From Bacteroidetes bacterium OLB12 (GTDB lineage Bacteria; Bacteroidota; Bacteroidia; Cytophagales; Cyclobacteriaceae), in assembly GCA_001567185.1 (NCBI GenBank), contig LNFR01000105.1, positions 1 through 42,711 on the forward strand: DNA of 42,711 bases, written 5' to 3'. Numbering within the stretch: position 1 is the stretch's first letter; each line of letters begins with the position of its first letter. A program made the translations under genes and the position numbers. Below are positions 33,478-42,711 of this stretch, one piece after another. Under the pieces are notes generated by a model. It made no database searches. It was given only the letters and a program-made list of their open reading frames with translations, and was not told the DNA's origin.

Positions 33478-35568
33478 ATGAAAATGGTGCTGATCTTTTG
33501 TTTGCTTACCAACCTGGTTCTTCATGCCGAATCGTTTCAGGTTTTTGAGGAAAATGGAAAAGTGGGAATTAAAAACCAGGATGGTATCGTAGTGTTGCCC
33601 GCCTCGTTCGAAGCGCTTGGCTGGTCGGATGGAAGTTTTTCAGTTGTTGGTAATGCAACGGGCTATCGGCAAAACAACCGCTGGGGTATTCTTAATCTGA
33701 AGAAAGAGTTTATTACCAAAGCGGAATATGAAACACTGGTTTATGGCGGAGGCGATTATGTGGTGGCAAAGAAAAAAATCAATGCGGCCCAGCAAAAAAC
33801 AGGTTGCCTGAACCTGCGGGGCGAAATTCAGATTCCGTTTCTGTACGATCACATCCAATTGCATGGACTTCGGGCAATTGTAATTAATTTGTCGAACGGC
33901 CGGTATCGGTACGGCCTGGCCGACCTGCACAACAAACTGATTATTCCAGCCAATTACGCGCGCATTGTGCCTCTGGGCACGCTTCGGTATGCCGTTCAGA
34001 ATGAAACCGGAAAAATTGCCTTATTTACTGAAGAGGGGAGAGCCATTACTACTTTTTATATAGACAGCATCTCTTCTTTCCAAAATGATAAAGCTGTTTT
34101 TTTTGTCAACACAAACAAAGGAGTGCTTGACCGGGAAGGAAACATATTAGCAGAAGCACGTTACCAGGATATTCGATTTATCGATGAACAAATTTCGGTA
34201 CTGCCACATAACCAATGGATAGTGCTGAATGCCGCCAACAAAACCCAGCAAACAATTGGTGCCGAAGATATAAAACTGGCTGCCGGCCAATCCATCTATC
34301 AATACTCAGGGTACTTCGGCTTGATGGACACCACCTGGCGTGTAACCACACCGGCCCAATACCAGCACCTGGCTCCGCTGCAAAATGAACTATACCTTGC
34401 TAAAAAAGACAACAAGACCGGAATCATCAGCAGCAATAATCAACCGGTAATTCCACTTCGGTACGATTCGGTTGTGGTTGATTACCCGTTTGTGCGCACG
34501 CTTGCACATTCGGGCTGGGCGCTAACCGATGTGCATCAGTCGTTCACTTCTTTTAAAAGCTATACCCAAATAGATGACCTGCAACATGAACTGTTTCCGG
34601 TTAAAAGCAATTTACATTGGGGTGCCCTAACTACCCGTGGCGATGAAGTGATTCATTGTGTGTATGATTCGTTACTGGAAATTTCTGCAACCCAACTGGT
34701 AGTAAAATTCAAAAATCAGTTTGGGATTATATCGCCCCGCGAAGATTGGATTATTGCACCCCAGAAATATCCTTTAAAGCTTGTAAATGATTCGTGTTAC
34801 CTGCAGCTTGAACCAGCCAACCAGTTTTTGAAATCGGTGGATGGCACCGTAATCTATTTTACAAATAACGAGATCAGCCTTAGCCAGAATTATTTTACAG
34901 AATATCTGCCCGATGGCACCATTAAGATACTGGATTACAAGGGCCGCCTTCTGTCGCGCAAGGAACCTCCGCAGGTAGATAAAATTGAAGCTGTGTATGA
35001 AGAATCTGAAGGAATGCGCGGAATAAAGCGCGATGGCAAATTCGGATTTATTGATGTGCGTGGCATGTTACGCATTGCAAACCGCTACGATGGCATCGGG
35101 AAATTCAGTGAGGGGCTGGCCGCCATTAAATTGATTGGTTTATGGGGTTTTATCAATACGAAAGATCAGATTAAAATTAACCCTAACTACAACGCAGTTG
35201 AGCATTTTCAAAATGGATTATGTGTTGTTACGCGCAATTCAAAAACCGGTGTAATCGACATGCAAGGTAAATTTGTTCTTAACCTGGCGTATGATTCCAT
35301 CCAGCGCGAGTCTGACAGGTTTCGTCTTTATAAAAATGGCCTGGCCGGGTTGGCCGATAAGAATGGTAAAATTCTGATTGAGCCCCGCTTTACGCGATTA
35401 GAAATTCTACCCAACGGATTGGTAAAAGCCACCCACGCGGAAAAAACGGGAGTTATCTCTATGGAAGGATTGAGCGTAATTCCGATTATTTACGATTCCC
35501 TGCTCTACGCGCAATCCAACAATCAATACCTGGCACTTCAAAAAGCGCAGTGGCAAAAATTGAAATAG
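33478..35568 (+). CDS. Exported WG-repeat protein
   Basis: A 696-aa protein with a short signal sequence (MKMVLIFCLLTNLVLHAES). The rest is built of WG-type beta repeats. Typical units are NGKVGIKNQDGIVVLPASFEAL, NRWGILNLKKEFITKAEYETL, KFGFIDVRGMLRIANRYDGIGKF and LWGFINTKDQIKINPNYNAVEHF, each of about 45-55 residues with W/F-G-F/I and a Y-D/E position. They occur throughout, more regularly in the last third (about 510-690). The family is expected to form a repeated beta structure outside the cytoplasm and bind protein or polysaccharide; function is not known. It stands alone, 75 bp after mocA. The frame is intact. Confidence 0.88.
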   Translation: MKMVLIFCLLTNLVLHAESFQVFEENGKVGIKNQDGIVVLPASFEALGWSDGSFSVVGNATGYRQNNRWGILNLKKEFITKAEYETLVYGGGDYVVAKKKINAAQQKTGCLNLRGEIQIPFLYDHIQLHGLRAIVINLSNGRYRYGLADLHNKLIIPANYARIVPLGTLRYAVQNETGKIALFTEEGRAITTFYIDSISSFQNDKAVFFVNTNKGVLDREGNILAEARYQDIRFIDEQISVLPHNQWIVLNAANKTQQTIGAEDIKLAAGQSIYQYSGYFGLMDTTWRVTTPAQYQHLAPLQNELYLAKKDNKTGIISSNNQPVIPLRYDSVVVDYPFVRTLAHSGWALTDVHQSFTSFKSYTQIDDLQHELFPVKSNLHWGALTTRGDEVIHCVYDSLLEISATQLVVKFKNQFGIISPREDWIIAPQKYPLKLVNDSCYLQLEPANQFLKSVDGTVIYFTNNEISLSQNYFTEYLPDGTIKILDYKGRLLSRKEPPQVDKIEAVYEESEGMRGIKRDGKFGFIDVRGMLRIANRYDGIGKFSEGLAAIKLIGLWGFINTKDQIKINPNYNAVEHFQNGLCVVTRNSKTGVIDMQGKFVLNLAYDSIQRESDRFRLYKNGLAGLADKNGKILIEPRFTRLEILPNGLVKATHAEKTGVISMEGLSVIPIIYDSLLYAQSNNQYLALQKAQWQKLK

Positions 35569-35728
35569 GCCGGTTGTGCTGCGGTAGATACAATTTTGGG
35601 GAGTTAAATTCGTCTATGGCTGTAAAGCAGGGGAACCAAAAGCACCCGGTTTTAATTATTATTACGATATTTGAACAAATCGCTGATTCCTGAATTTTGA
35701 GGCTAAAGCGTATTGAAAATTATTGATC

Positions 35729-35926
35729 ATGAGGCTATTAATCATTTTAGGACTTATTGGATACGTGTTGTACAAGTTTGGAAACTTGCTTTTTCGGGCG
35801 GGTGCCGCTTCGCAACAACGCAGACCTACCCAAGGCAACGTAAATGTCAATTCAACTCCTGGCGGGCCTGGCAAATCGGGCAAAATAAAGGGGGGCGAGT
35901 ACGTGGATTTCGAAGAAGTAAAATAG
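35729..35926 (+). CDS. DUF4834 family small membrane protein
   Basis: 65 aa from ATG 35729; an in-frame TTG two codons upstream is less likely. One helix at the start (MRLLIILGLIGYVLYKFG) is followed by a basic, Gln/Arg/Gly/Pro-rich stretch and the acidic closing motif GGEYVDFEEVK. That order (helix, flexible basic linker, Y-x-D/E-F/Y-E-E-V/I) is the DUF4834 pattern, found in Bacteroidota only as far as I know. Function is unknown. It lies 15 bp before dapF. Confidence 0.85.
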   Translation: MRLLIILGLIGYVLYKFGNLLFRAGAASQQRRPTQGNVNVNSTPGGPGKSGKIKGGEYVDFEEVK

Positions 35927-35941
35927 CCTGTTCGCTTAGGC

Positions 35942-36715
35942 GTGAAAATCCAGTTTACAAAATACCAGGCCACCGGCAATGATTTTGTTTTGATTGACAA
36001 TCGGAACCAGGAGTATGCTTTTGCGAAAGAACAGATTGAAAAAATATGCGATCGCAGGTTTGGCGTTGGAGCCGATGGCTTAATGTTGATTGAAAAACAC
36101 CCAACGCTGGATTTCAACCTGGTTTATTACAACAGCGATGGCTCGCAAAGTTTGTGTGGCAATGGCAGCAGAGCAGCAGTAGCCATGGCCGCCACATTAG
36201 GATTACTGAAAAATAAAACAACGTTTAATGCTTATGATGGCCCACACGAGGCTGAGCTATTAAACACGGGCATCGTTCGCCTTAAAATGAACCCCGTTAC
36301 ATCTGTAATAAAAAAAGGCGAAGATTTTTTTATTCATACAGGCTCACCCCATCACCTGCAATTTGTACCAGCTGTTGAAAAAATAAATGTGGTTGATGAA
36401 GGTCGGAAAATCCGCTACAGCGAAGCATATAAACCAACCGGCACCAATGTAAATTTTATTCAGTTGCTGAATAACAACACCATTTTTGTGCGCACCTACG
36501 AACGAGGCGTAGAAAACGAAACCTTTTCATGCGGAACCGGTGTTACAGCCGCAGCATTGGCTGCTTCATTTCATGGTTATACCTCGCCTGTTCATATAAA
36601 AGTGAAAGGAGGCGAACTGGATGTGGCCTTTCAAACCGGACAGGCAGGCACATTTCACGAAATTTACCTGATCGGCCCTGCCAAAATGGTGTTTACGGGT
36701 ACTCTGGAACTATAA
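35942..36715 (+). CDS. dapF: Diaminopimelate epimerase
   Basis: Converts LL- to meso-diaminopimelate, the last step before lysine and peptidoglycan precursor synthesis, in the cytoplasm. The 257-aa enzyme starts at GTG 35942 with the exact family N-terminus KIQFTKYQATGNDFVLIDN. The two catalytic cysteines are present: C72 in SLCGNGSR and C197 in FSCGTGVTA. The GVGADGLMLI and YERGVENETF motifs flank them. It sits between DUF4834 and secA in the same direction, 15 bp after DUF4834 and 99 bp before the proposed secA ATG. Confidence 0.97.
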   Translation: MKIQFTKYQATGNDFVLIDNRNQEYAFAKEQIEKICDRRFGVGADGLMLIEKHPTLDFNLVYYNSDGSQSLCGNGSRAAVAMAATLGLLKNKTTFNAYDGPHEAELLNTGIVRLKMNPVTSVIKKGEDFFIHTGSPHHLQFVPAVEKINVVDEGRKIRYSEAYKPTGTNVNFIQLLNNNTIFVRTYERGVENETFSCGTGVTAAALAASFHGYTSPVHIKVKGGELDVAFQTGQAGTFHEIYLIGPAKMVFTGTLEL

Positions 36716-36758
36716 TTGCACCCCAAAATCAACTAAATTTACGGCCCATTTGGATGGA

Positions 36759-36788
36759 TGCCTTTTGCTTTTTTCACACGAAAAGGCA
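36759..36788 (+). promoter_or_regulatory. Hairpin in the secA leader
   Basis: TGCCTTTT (36759-36766) and AAAAGGCA (36781-36788) form a perfect 8-bp stem with a 14-nt loop that contains a six-T run. It lies 26 bp before the proposed secA ATG. It has no T-run after the stem, so a terminator of dapF is unlikely; a leader structure is possible. Confidence 0.4.
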
Positions 36789-36814
36789 GCCACCCGCATG
36801 ACAAACAGCTACAC

Positions 36815-39800
36815 ATGTTAAAAATTACTTGCAAAAAATTTTTGGCGATAAATCGCAGAAGGATATTAAACAAATGATGCCCCTGGTAGAGGCAACCAAA
36901 CGCGAAGGCGAAAGTTTGCTCTCCATCTCAAACGACCAGTTACGGGCTAAAACCATCGAAATACAGAACACGATTAATAATAAGCTCAAATCTATTGACG
37001 ACCAGATTGCAGCCCTGCATAACCGCGTGGCCAATCAACCCGAAATGGACTTGAATGAGAAGGATTCTGTGTTCAAGGAAATCGACAAGCTGGAATTAGA
37101 CCGCAACAAAGAACTGGAAAAGGTATTGATGGAAGTGCTGCCCAAAGCATTTGCCATTGTGCGCGAAACTGCGCGCAGATTTAAAGAGAACGAATACCTG
37201 GAAGTAACCGCTACCGATCACGACCGGGCGCTCGCAGCCAAACACCCGAATATTCAGATCGTGGCCGATAAAGCACATTGGTACCGCCAATGGTTGGCTG
37301 CGGGTAATACCATAACCTGGGATATGGTGCATTACGATGTGCAGATAATAGGAGGTATTGCGTTGCACCAGGGCAAAGTATCGGAGATGGCTACCGGAGA
37401 AGGAAAAACATTGGTGGCTACCTTCCCTGCCTTCCTGAATGCATTGGCAAAACGTGGAGTACACATTGTAACAGTAAACGATTACCTGGCCAGGCGCGAT
37501 AGCGAATGGATGGGCCCGTTGTTTCAGTTTCACGGGCTGAATGTGGATTGTATTGATAAGCACGAACCCAATTCAGCAGAACGCAAAAACGCATACCATG
37601 CCGATATTACATACGGAACCAATAACGAGTTTGGCTTTGACTACCTGCGCGATAACATGGCCCGCGAACCGGAAGAACTGGTACAACGCGGTCATCATTA
37701 CGCCATGGTAGATGAAGTGGATAGTGTGTTGATTGACGAAGCCCGCACTCCGTTGATTATTTCTGGCCCGATACCGCGTGGCGATGAACATGAGTTTTAT
37801 GATTTAAAACCCCGCATTGCCAAAGTAGTGGAGGCTCAGAAAAAATTAGTTAATCAATACCTCAACGATGCCAAAAAATTATTGGCCGATGGCCAGGAGA
37901 AAGAAGGCGGCACGGCCCTGTTCCGTGCGCATCGTGCCATGCCCAAGTACAAACCGCTGATTAAGATGCTCAGCGAAATGGGTATGAAAAATGTGCTGCA
38001 GAAAACCGAAAACTATTACCTGGCAGATAATAAAAAGTTAATGCCCGAAGCGGATGCACCGTTGTATTTCGTAATCGAAGAAAAAGATAACAGCGTGCAA
38101 CTTACCGATAAAGGAACCGATTTGATTACCGGAGAAGGTGAAGATCCTAAATTCTTTATCCTGCCGGAGATTGGTGTAGAGTTAAATAAAATTGAAAAAA
38201 ATCTTTCGGTCCCTTCTGAAGAACGATTAAAACAGAAAGAAGATCTGATTCGCGAGTACTCCACCAAATCGCAACGCATACACAGCGTTAACCAGTTGCT
38301 CAAAGCATATACCTTGTTCGAGAAAGATACCGAGTACATTATTGTAGATGGAAAAGTTAAAATTGTGGACGAACAAACAGGCCGTGTATTGGATGGCCGC
38401 AGGTATTCGGATGGGTTGCACCAGGCCATTGAAGCAAAAGAAAATGTAAAGGTGGAAGATGCCACCCAAACATATGCCACCATCACCCTGCAGAACTACT
38501 TCCGCATGTACCACAAGCTGGCTGGTATGACAGGTACGGCTGTAACAGAAGCCGGTGAGTTGTGGGACATCTATAAATTAGATGTGGTAACCATTCCTAC
38601 CAACAAACCAATGACGCGCAAAGACAAAGACGATCTGGTTTACAAAACCATGCGCGAAAAATTCAATGCCGTGGTAGAAGAAATTGTAAAACTTACACAA
38701 GAAGGCCGGCCCGTGCTGGTGGGTACCACTTCTGTGGAGATATCAGAGTTAGTAAGCCGCATGTTGCAGATTCGAAAAATCAAACACCAGGTATTGAACG
38801 CCAAACAACATCAGCGCGAAGCAGAAATTGTAGCCGAAGCCGGTAAACCCGGTACCGTAACCATTGCTACCAACATGGCCGGTAGAGGTACGGATATTAA
38901 ACTTACAGATGAATCAAAAGCAGCGGGTGGGTTGGCCATCATTGGTACCGAACGCCATGAATCGCGCAGGGTGGATCGCCAGTTGCGCGGTCGCTCGGGT
39001 CGCCAGGGCGATCCGGGGTCATCTCAATTTTATGTTTCATTGGAAGATAACCTGATGCGTTTGTTTATGCCCGAGCGCATTGCGCGCATCATGGATCGGT
39101 TGGGCCTAAAAGAAGGTGAAGTGATTTCGCACTCTATGGTTACCAGTTCGATAGAACGCGCTCAGAAAAAAGTTGAAGAAAACAACTTTGGAATTCGTAA
39201 GCGGTTGCTGGAGTACGATAACGTAATGAACTCGCAACGCGAGGTAATTTACAAGCGCAGAAGAAATGCCCTGCATGGCGAACGTCTGCAGTTGGATATC
39301 CTTACCATGCTGTTCGATACCTGCGATGATATTGTAGCAAATGGTAAAGCCGGTGAAAACCTGGAGAACTTCAAACTGAACATTCTGAGTGTGTTAGGGT
39401 TTGATTTCAATATCAGTCCGGAAGAATTTGCCAAACAAGATCAGGCCGTTATTACCGATAGGTTGTACGACCAGGCCTTGCAACACTACGAACACAAAAA
39501 CAAGGCTGCAGCCGATAGGTCGTTCCCCATTGTACAAGATGTGTACAGAACCCGTGGCGGAACGTTCAAAGATATTCTGGTTCCGTTTAGCGATGGCATC
39601 AAACAAATCGGTGTTTCGGCCGATTTGAAGAAGTGCGTGGACACACACAATGGCGAGTTGATCAAATCGATGGAGAAGATGATTACACTGGCTATCATCG
39701 ATCAAAACTGGAAAGAGCACTTGCGCGATATGGACGATCTGAAGCAGTCTGTACAAAATGCGGTGTACGAACAAAAAGATCCTTTGTTGATTTACAAGTT

Positions 39801-40167
39801 CGAAGGTTTTGAAGCATTCAAACGGTTTATCGCCAAAGTAAACGAAGAAACCATTTCTTTCCTGATGAAGGCAGATATACCCGTGCAGGATGCCGATCAG
39901 GTGCAGGAAGCGCGGCAGTTCAGACGGCAAAAGCTTAGTGAAAAGAAAGAGGAATCCCGTTCGTTATTGCAGGGTGGAGGATCGCAGCCCGCAGCAGCAC
40001 CCCGGCAAGCAGAAGAAAAAATAATGCCTGTTAAATCTGAAAAGGTAGCCGGCCGAAACGACCGTGTTACGGTGCAATACCAGGATGGCAGCGTAGTGAA
40101 AGATGTGAAGTATAAAAAAGTGGAAGACGATATTAAAGCCGGAAAGTGCATTGTGCTGGAAGGCTAA
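36815..40167 (+). CDS. secA: Preprotein translocase ATPase SecA (1-bp frameshift at the extreme N-terminus)
   Basis: Motor protein that drives polypeptides through SecYEG. It is about 1117 aa, the large Bacteroidota form. The uninterrupted frame begins only at TTG 36829. ATG 36815 gives MLKITCKK in another frame, and one extra A in the six-A run (36833-36838) would join it to IFGDKSQKDIKQMMPLVE, the family N-terminus. Walker A is ATGEGKTLVA (at 37390-37419), with DEVDSVLIDEARTPLIISGP and the long insertion typical of Bacteroidota after it. Motif VI is GRSGRQGDPGSSQFYVSLEDNLM. A helical scaffold/wing follows (IIDQNWKEHLRDMDDLKQSV). The C-terminus ends GRNDRVTVQYQDGSVVKDVKYKK without the zinc-binding cysteine motif of E. 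coli SecA. Confidence 0.97.
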
Positions 40168-40256
40168 CGAGTTGTTTTAACGATTAAACAGTACATTAGT
40201 CTTTTCGGAACGGGTTATACAATTCTGTTTATTATTTGCTTTTGTATTTTAAGGCA

Positions 40257-40757
40257 ATGAATACGATGAGTCGAAATATTTCTTTAGTCCTGGTTGCTCT
40301 GCTGGCGGGTTGTGCCGTTCAGAAACCAACGGATAAACCGTACTACGAAAATCTTTCGGTACATAGGCCCAAAGTAATACTGCCGGCAGAAAACACCACG
40401 CCTGATACTGCTAAACAAACCAAAGTAACAACCCCGGTAGTCCCCACACATCATGTAAATGAAAAAGTTGATGCGGTGCTCGATTCTATTGATCGGTTTA
40501 ACCAGATACGCAAATTTGTAGATGGTTATACTATTCAGATTTATTCAGGCCAAAACCGCGAGCAGGCTATGGAGGCCAAAAAGAAAATGACTACCGAGCT
40601 TCCGGAATACACCGCTAACCTTGAATATCTTCAGCCAAAGTTTCGTGTTACTATTGGAAAGTATTATACCAAACTGGAAGCCAATAGCGACCTGGTTAAA
40701 CTTCGAAAAAGTTTTTCAGCCGCTATTTTGGTGCCTGAAAAAATTCAGGTGCGGTAA
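40257..40757 (+). CDS. SPOR-domain lipoprotein
   Basis: A ~166-aa lipoprotein with signal NISLVLVALLAGCAV; C19 (counted from ATG 40257) is the lipidated residue. ATG 40266 is an equally possible start three codons later, while an in-frame TTG at 40236 is unlikely. A Pro/Thr-rich linker leads to a C-terminal SPOR domain (about 90-165), with GYTIQIYSGQNREQAMEAKKKM, YLQPKFRVTIGKYYTKLEAN and SAAILVPEKIQV. SPOR domains bind denuded peptidoglycan glycans, often at division sites. It follows secA by 89 bp and converges with the dehydrogenase gene. Confidence 0.9.
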   Translation: MNTMSRNISLVLVALLAGCAVQKPTDKPYYENLSVHRPKVILPAENTTPDTAKQTKVTTPVVPTHHVNEKVDAVLDSIDRFNQIRKFVDGYTIQIYSGQNREQAMEAKKKMTTELPEYTANLEYLQPKFRVTIGKYYTKLEANSDLVKLRKSFSAAILVPEKIQVR

Positions 40758-40810
40758 TATTTTTTATAACCCAAAAGTTGCCCAAACGCAGGGTGCCTCT
40801 CTCAAAATAC

Positions 40811-42711
40811 CTAAGGTGCAGGTACCCGCAACGAATTAATCCACCTCGCAATCTTCAACGCTTCATCTTTCGGAACTTGTGGCATGGGCGCCATGGGTGT
40901 TTCGTGTTCGGGCCAGTTCTTTGGCTCCGGATTATAAATCAGTTGGACCATGCGTTCATCGGTGTATTTGCGCTTGGCTATATCAGCAAACGAGGGTCCA
41001 ACCTGCCGCTTATTGGTATTGTGGCAAGCCGTACACGTATTCTTCACCAACAACGGTTCTATTTCAGCATAGGTTAACGACTTGCTGGTTGTTGTTTTGG
41101 TAACCGGTTTTGTTGCTGGTTTGGCTGATGCCGAAGTTCTTTTTGTGCTGAGTTGGCTTGCGGGCAACTTCTCGCCATCCGGAATGTTGTTGAGTGTATA
41201 ATAGGCCGTGTTGTGCAAAACGGGTAACCCATCTTTTGAGCGTATTCCGGGCAACATTAACTCGTGCAGGTAATAGGGGCGCAGGTTATCCACCACTACT
41301 CTTACTTTCAACCCATCATCCGAAACTTTTACGCCTTTAATATTCAGTTTCTCTTCGTTAATGGTTGGGCTTCCATATACAGGATGATATTTATAAATAT
41401 AACTGCGTCCGAAATACGAATCTAAATTTTCGGCAGTAGTCTTATCTACCGGATAAGTAAACTCAATCTCAAATCCATCGGGCATGGCGCTTACCGTTTT
41501 CATTTCCATCGGCACTTTGCCCGTCCATACCAGGCGCTGCAGCCCGGCAGTAGTGGTACCGGCCGAACCCCAACCACGGTTGGTAAGTCCGGCATACAAT
41601 GATCCATCGTGGCCCCAGTTCATACGCAACACACCCGACTGAAAGCCAGACTTGAACTCAAATGCTACTCCTTGAAATTCACCCTTCACTTTTTCCATTA
41701 CCACGCGCATGATTTTACTCTGGCCCTGATCGCCTACAAAAATTTGTCCGGCAAACGGACCAAACTTACCATTGGTTTCATCTTTTATAATTTCTGCATT
41801 GGAAATACCCAATACACCATGTGGCAACCAAACGGCAGGCAAGCGGGTAGCATCAAACTCTTTCTTTACATCTGTCAGCAAGTCTGGTTTCTTTTCATCG
41901 GCTATATTTTCTGGTTTGATATACGCGCCATTTTTCTTTACCTGGCGCGCATCAAACTTTGCATATAATTGCTCGGTAGAAATTTTTACAGGCGAGTTTG
42001 CACGATCGGTCCAGCGCAAGCCGGCCGGATGCCCGGTAAAACTTCCTTTTGTTACATGAAAAATTGCACCTGATCCATGCCAATCGCCCTGGTTATCGTC
42101 ATAAAAAAGTTCACCATCAATTATTCCTAAACCGCAAGGCGAACGCATACCTGTGGCCCACGGCTCCATCGTTCCGTCAGGAGAAATTTTCATAGTCCAT
42201 CCCCGCCACGGCACCCTGCTTTCTCCCCGCCACCATTCTTCATCACCAAAGGCAACATTGCCGGTTACAAAAAAACTTCCATCGGGGGCAATCTTTGGCC
42301 CGAACGAATACTCATGATAATGTCCAGACAACGGCCAGGCATAAACAGTTTCATATACATCGGCACGATCATCGCCATTGGTGTCTTTCAGTTTGGTAAG
42401 TTCCCCTCGTTGTGCCGTGTAAAGAGCGCCTTCGTGCCAGGTTAATCCAAGTGCTTCGTGCAAACCGGAAGCAAATAGTGTATAACGGGGTTGCCCTTTT
42501 TCCATGCTCGCATTCTCAATCAACCACACATCGCCCCTGCGGGTACACACCGCCATGCGACCATCGGGTAGGGTAGCTACTCCACCAACCTCCAATAACA
42601 TGCCTTCGGGTGCAGGCAATGTCATGATGCGGTAATAGTCTTCTTCTTTTGGAGTTTTGTTTACTTGCGAAAACAGTGGCTGCATCATCAGCAAGCCTAG
42701 CATGGTTATGA
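40811..42711 (-). CDS. PVC/PQQ-type dehydrogenase fused to cytochrome c (5' end at window edge)
   Basis: At least 630 aa, open to the right edge, so the true start is probably outside. The first ~12 visible residues (LGLLMMQPLFSQ) look like the end of a signal peptide. A six-bladed propeller of the glucose/sorbosone dehydrogenase type follows, with VATLPDGRMAVCTRRGDVWLI, YHEYSFGPKIAPDGSFFVTGN, WATGMRSPCGLGIIDGELFYDDNQGDW and LPHGVLGISNAEI. A linker rich in Thr/Ser/Lys (about 520-545) leads to a C-terminal cytochrome c: haem site CTACH at 557-561 and a likely axial Met in TPMAPMP. It should oxidise a sugar or alcohol in the periplasm and pass electrons to the attached haem. The substrate is unknown, and PQQ use is not proved. 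Confidence 0.88.
   Translation of the reverse strand, partial: ITMLGLLMMQPLFSQVNKTPKEEDYYRIMTLPAPEGMLLEVGGVATLPDGRMAVCTRRGDVWLIENASMEKGQPRYTLFASGLHEALGLTWHEGALYTAQRGELTKLKDTNGDDRADVYETVYAWPLSGHYHEYSFGPKIAPDGSFFVTGNVAFGDEEWWRGESRVPWRGWTMKISPDGTMEPWATGMRSPCGLGIIDGELFYDDNQGDWHGSGAIFHVTKGSFTGHPAGLRWTDRANSPVKISTEQLYAKFDARQVKKNGAYIKPENIADEKKPDLLTDVKKEFDATRLPAVWLPHGVLGISNAEIIKDETNGKFGPFAGQIFVGDQGQSKIMRVVMEKVKGEFQGVAFEFKSGFQSGVLRMNWGHDGSLYAGLTNRGWGSAGTTTAGLQRLVWTGKVPMEMKTVSAMPDGFEIEFTYPVDKTTAENLDSYFGRSYIYKYHPVYGSPTINEEKLNIKGVKVSDDGLKVRVVVDNLRPYYLHELMLPGIRSKDGLPVLHNTAYYTLNNIPDGEKLPASQLSTKRTSASAKPATKPVTKTTTSKSLTYAEIEPLLVKNTCTACHNTNKRQVGPSFADIAKRKYTDERMVQLIYNPEPKNWPEHETPMAPMPQVPKDEALKIARWINSLRVPAP

Noticed and set aside
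1-42711. tRNA, rRNA, riboswitch or CRISPR features
   Set aside because: No cloverleaf-like, rRNA-like or spaced-repeat sequence was seen by eye; only a covariance-model or repeat search could exclude divergent RNAs.

Overview
The window looks like a chromosomal segment of a Bacteroidota bacterium, most likely order Cytophagales. Supporting evidence is moderate GC, an ileS-lspA overlap with a long-tailed LspA, a SecA without the zinc-binding tail, DUF4834 and DUF4230 proteins, a GT3 glycogen synthase, WG-repeat and SPOR lipoproteins, LytS/LytTR signalling, and start codons that mostly lack Shine-Dalgarno sequences. The genus is not resolved. I saw no rRNA, tRNA, CRISPR array, prophage or complete insertion sequence.

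Layout. 1-323: end of an RND/MMPL-type exporter. 483-4669: ileS and lspA, overlapping. 4745-6267: a PLP fold-type II enzyme. 6297-6938 (minus): DUF4230 protein. 7011-9396: a tiny hydrophobic ORF, free-methionine-R-sulfoxide reductase, and a membrane-anchored MutS-family ATPase. 9501-11681: secreted three-domain protein and a Tat-exported HisC-like aminotransferase. 11735-14711: lipoprotein MsrB, a heptamer repeat array, a Tex30-type hydrolase, a YkvI-type transporter and an FMN-binding protein. 14898-15907: a MITE/REP-like palindrome and a Tat lipoprotein sugar isomerase. 16042-20598: glycogen synthase and ClpB. 20733-22579 (minus): MOSC protein, SCO and cytochrome c with overlapping ends. 22818-29202: an efflux operon (TolC, MacA, MacB ATPase, MacB permease) followed by a LytS-type kinase and a LytTR regulator. 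29281-30981 (minus): alpha-glucan phosphorylase. 31192-33402: small membrane protein, XdhC and MocA. 33478-40757: WG-repeat protein, DUF4834, DapF, SecA and a SPOR lipoprotein. 40811-end (minus): PVC/PQQ-type dehydrogenase fused to cytochrome c.

Themes. Three groups fit together functionally. Methionine oxidation repair is represented by two unrelated reductases. Storage glucan turnover is represented by GT3 synthase and GT35 phosphorylase at separate loci. Molybdenum cofactor handling is represented by XdhC, MocA and a YcbX/mARC-like MOSC protein. The efflux operon carries a near-perfect operator-like palindrome directly in front of its first ATG and has its own two-component pair.

Data quality. 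Six genes need a single-base correction to restore the family reading frame: the RND exporter, PLP enzyme, TolC, MacB ATPase, LytS kinase and SecA N-terminus. Most of these sites are in short homopolymers and they affect essential secA, so uncorrected sequencing indels are the simplest explanation. Three of the six fall in the efflux/LytS locus, so real decay there should be excluded. I do not see a clear new multi-gene system. The best leads are the operator palindrome, the 11-copy heptamer array, two similarly built palindromic elements, and the reductase/membrane-MutS pair.
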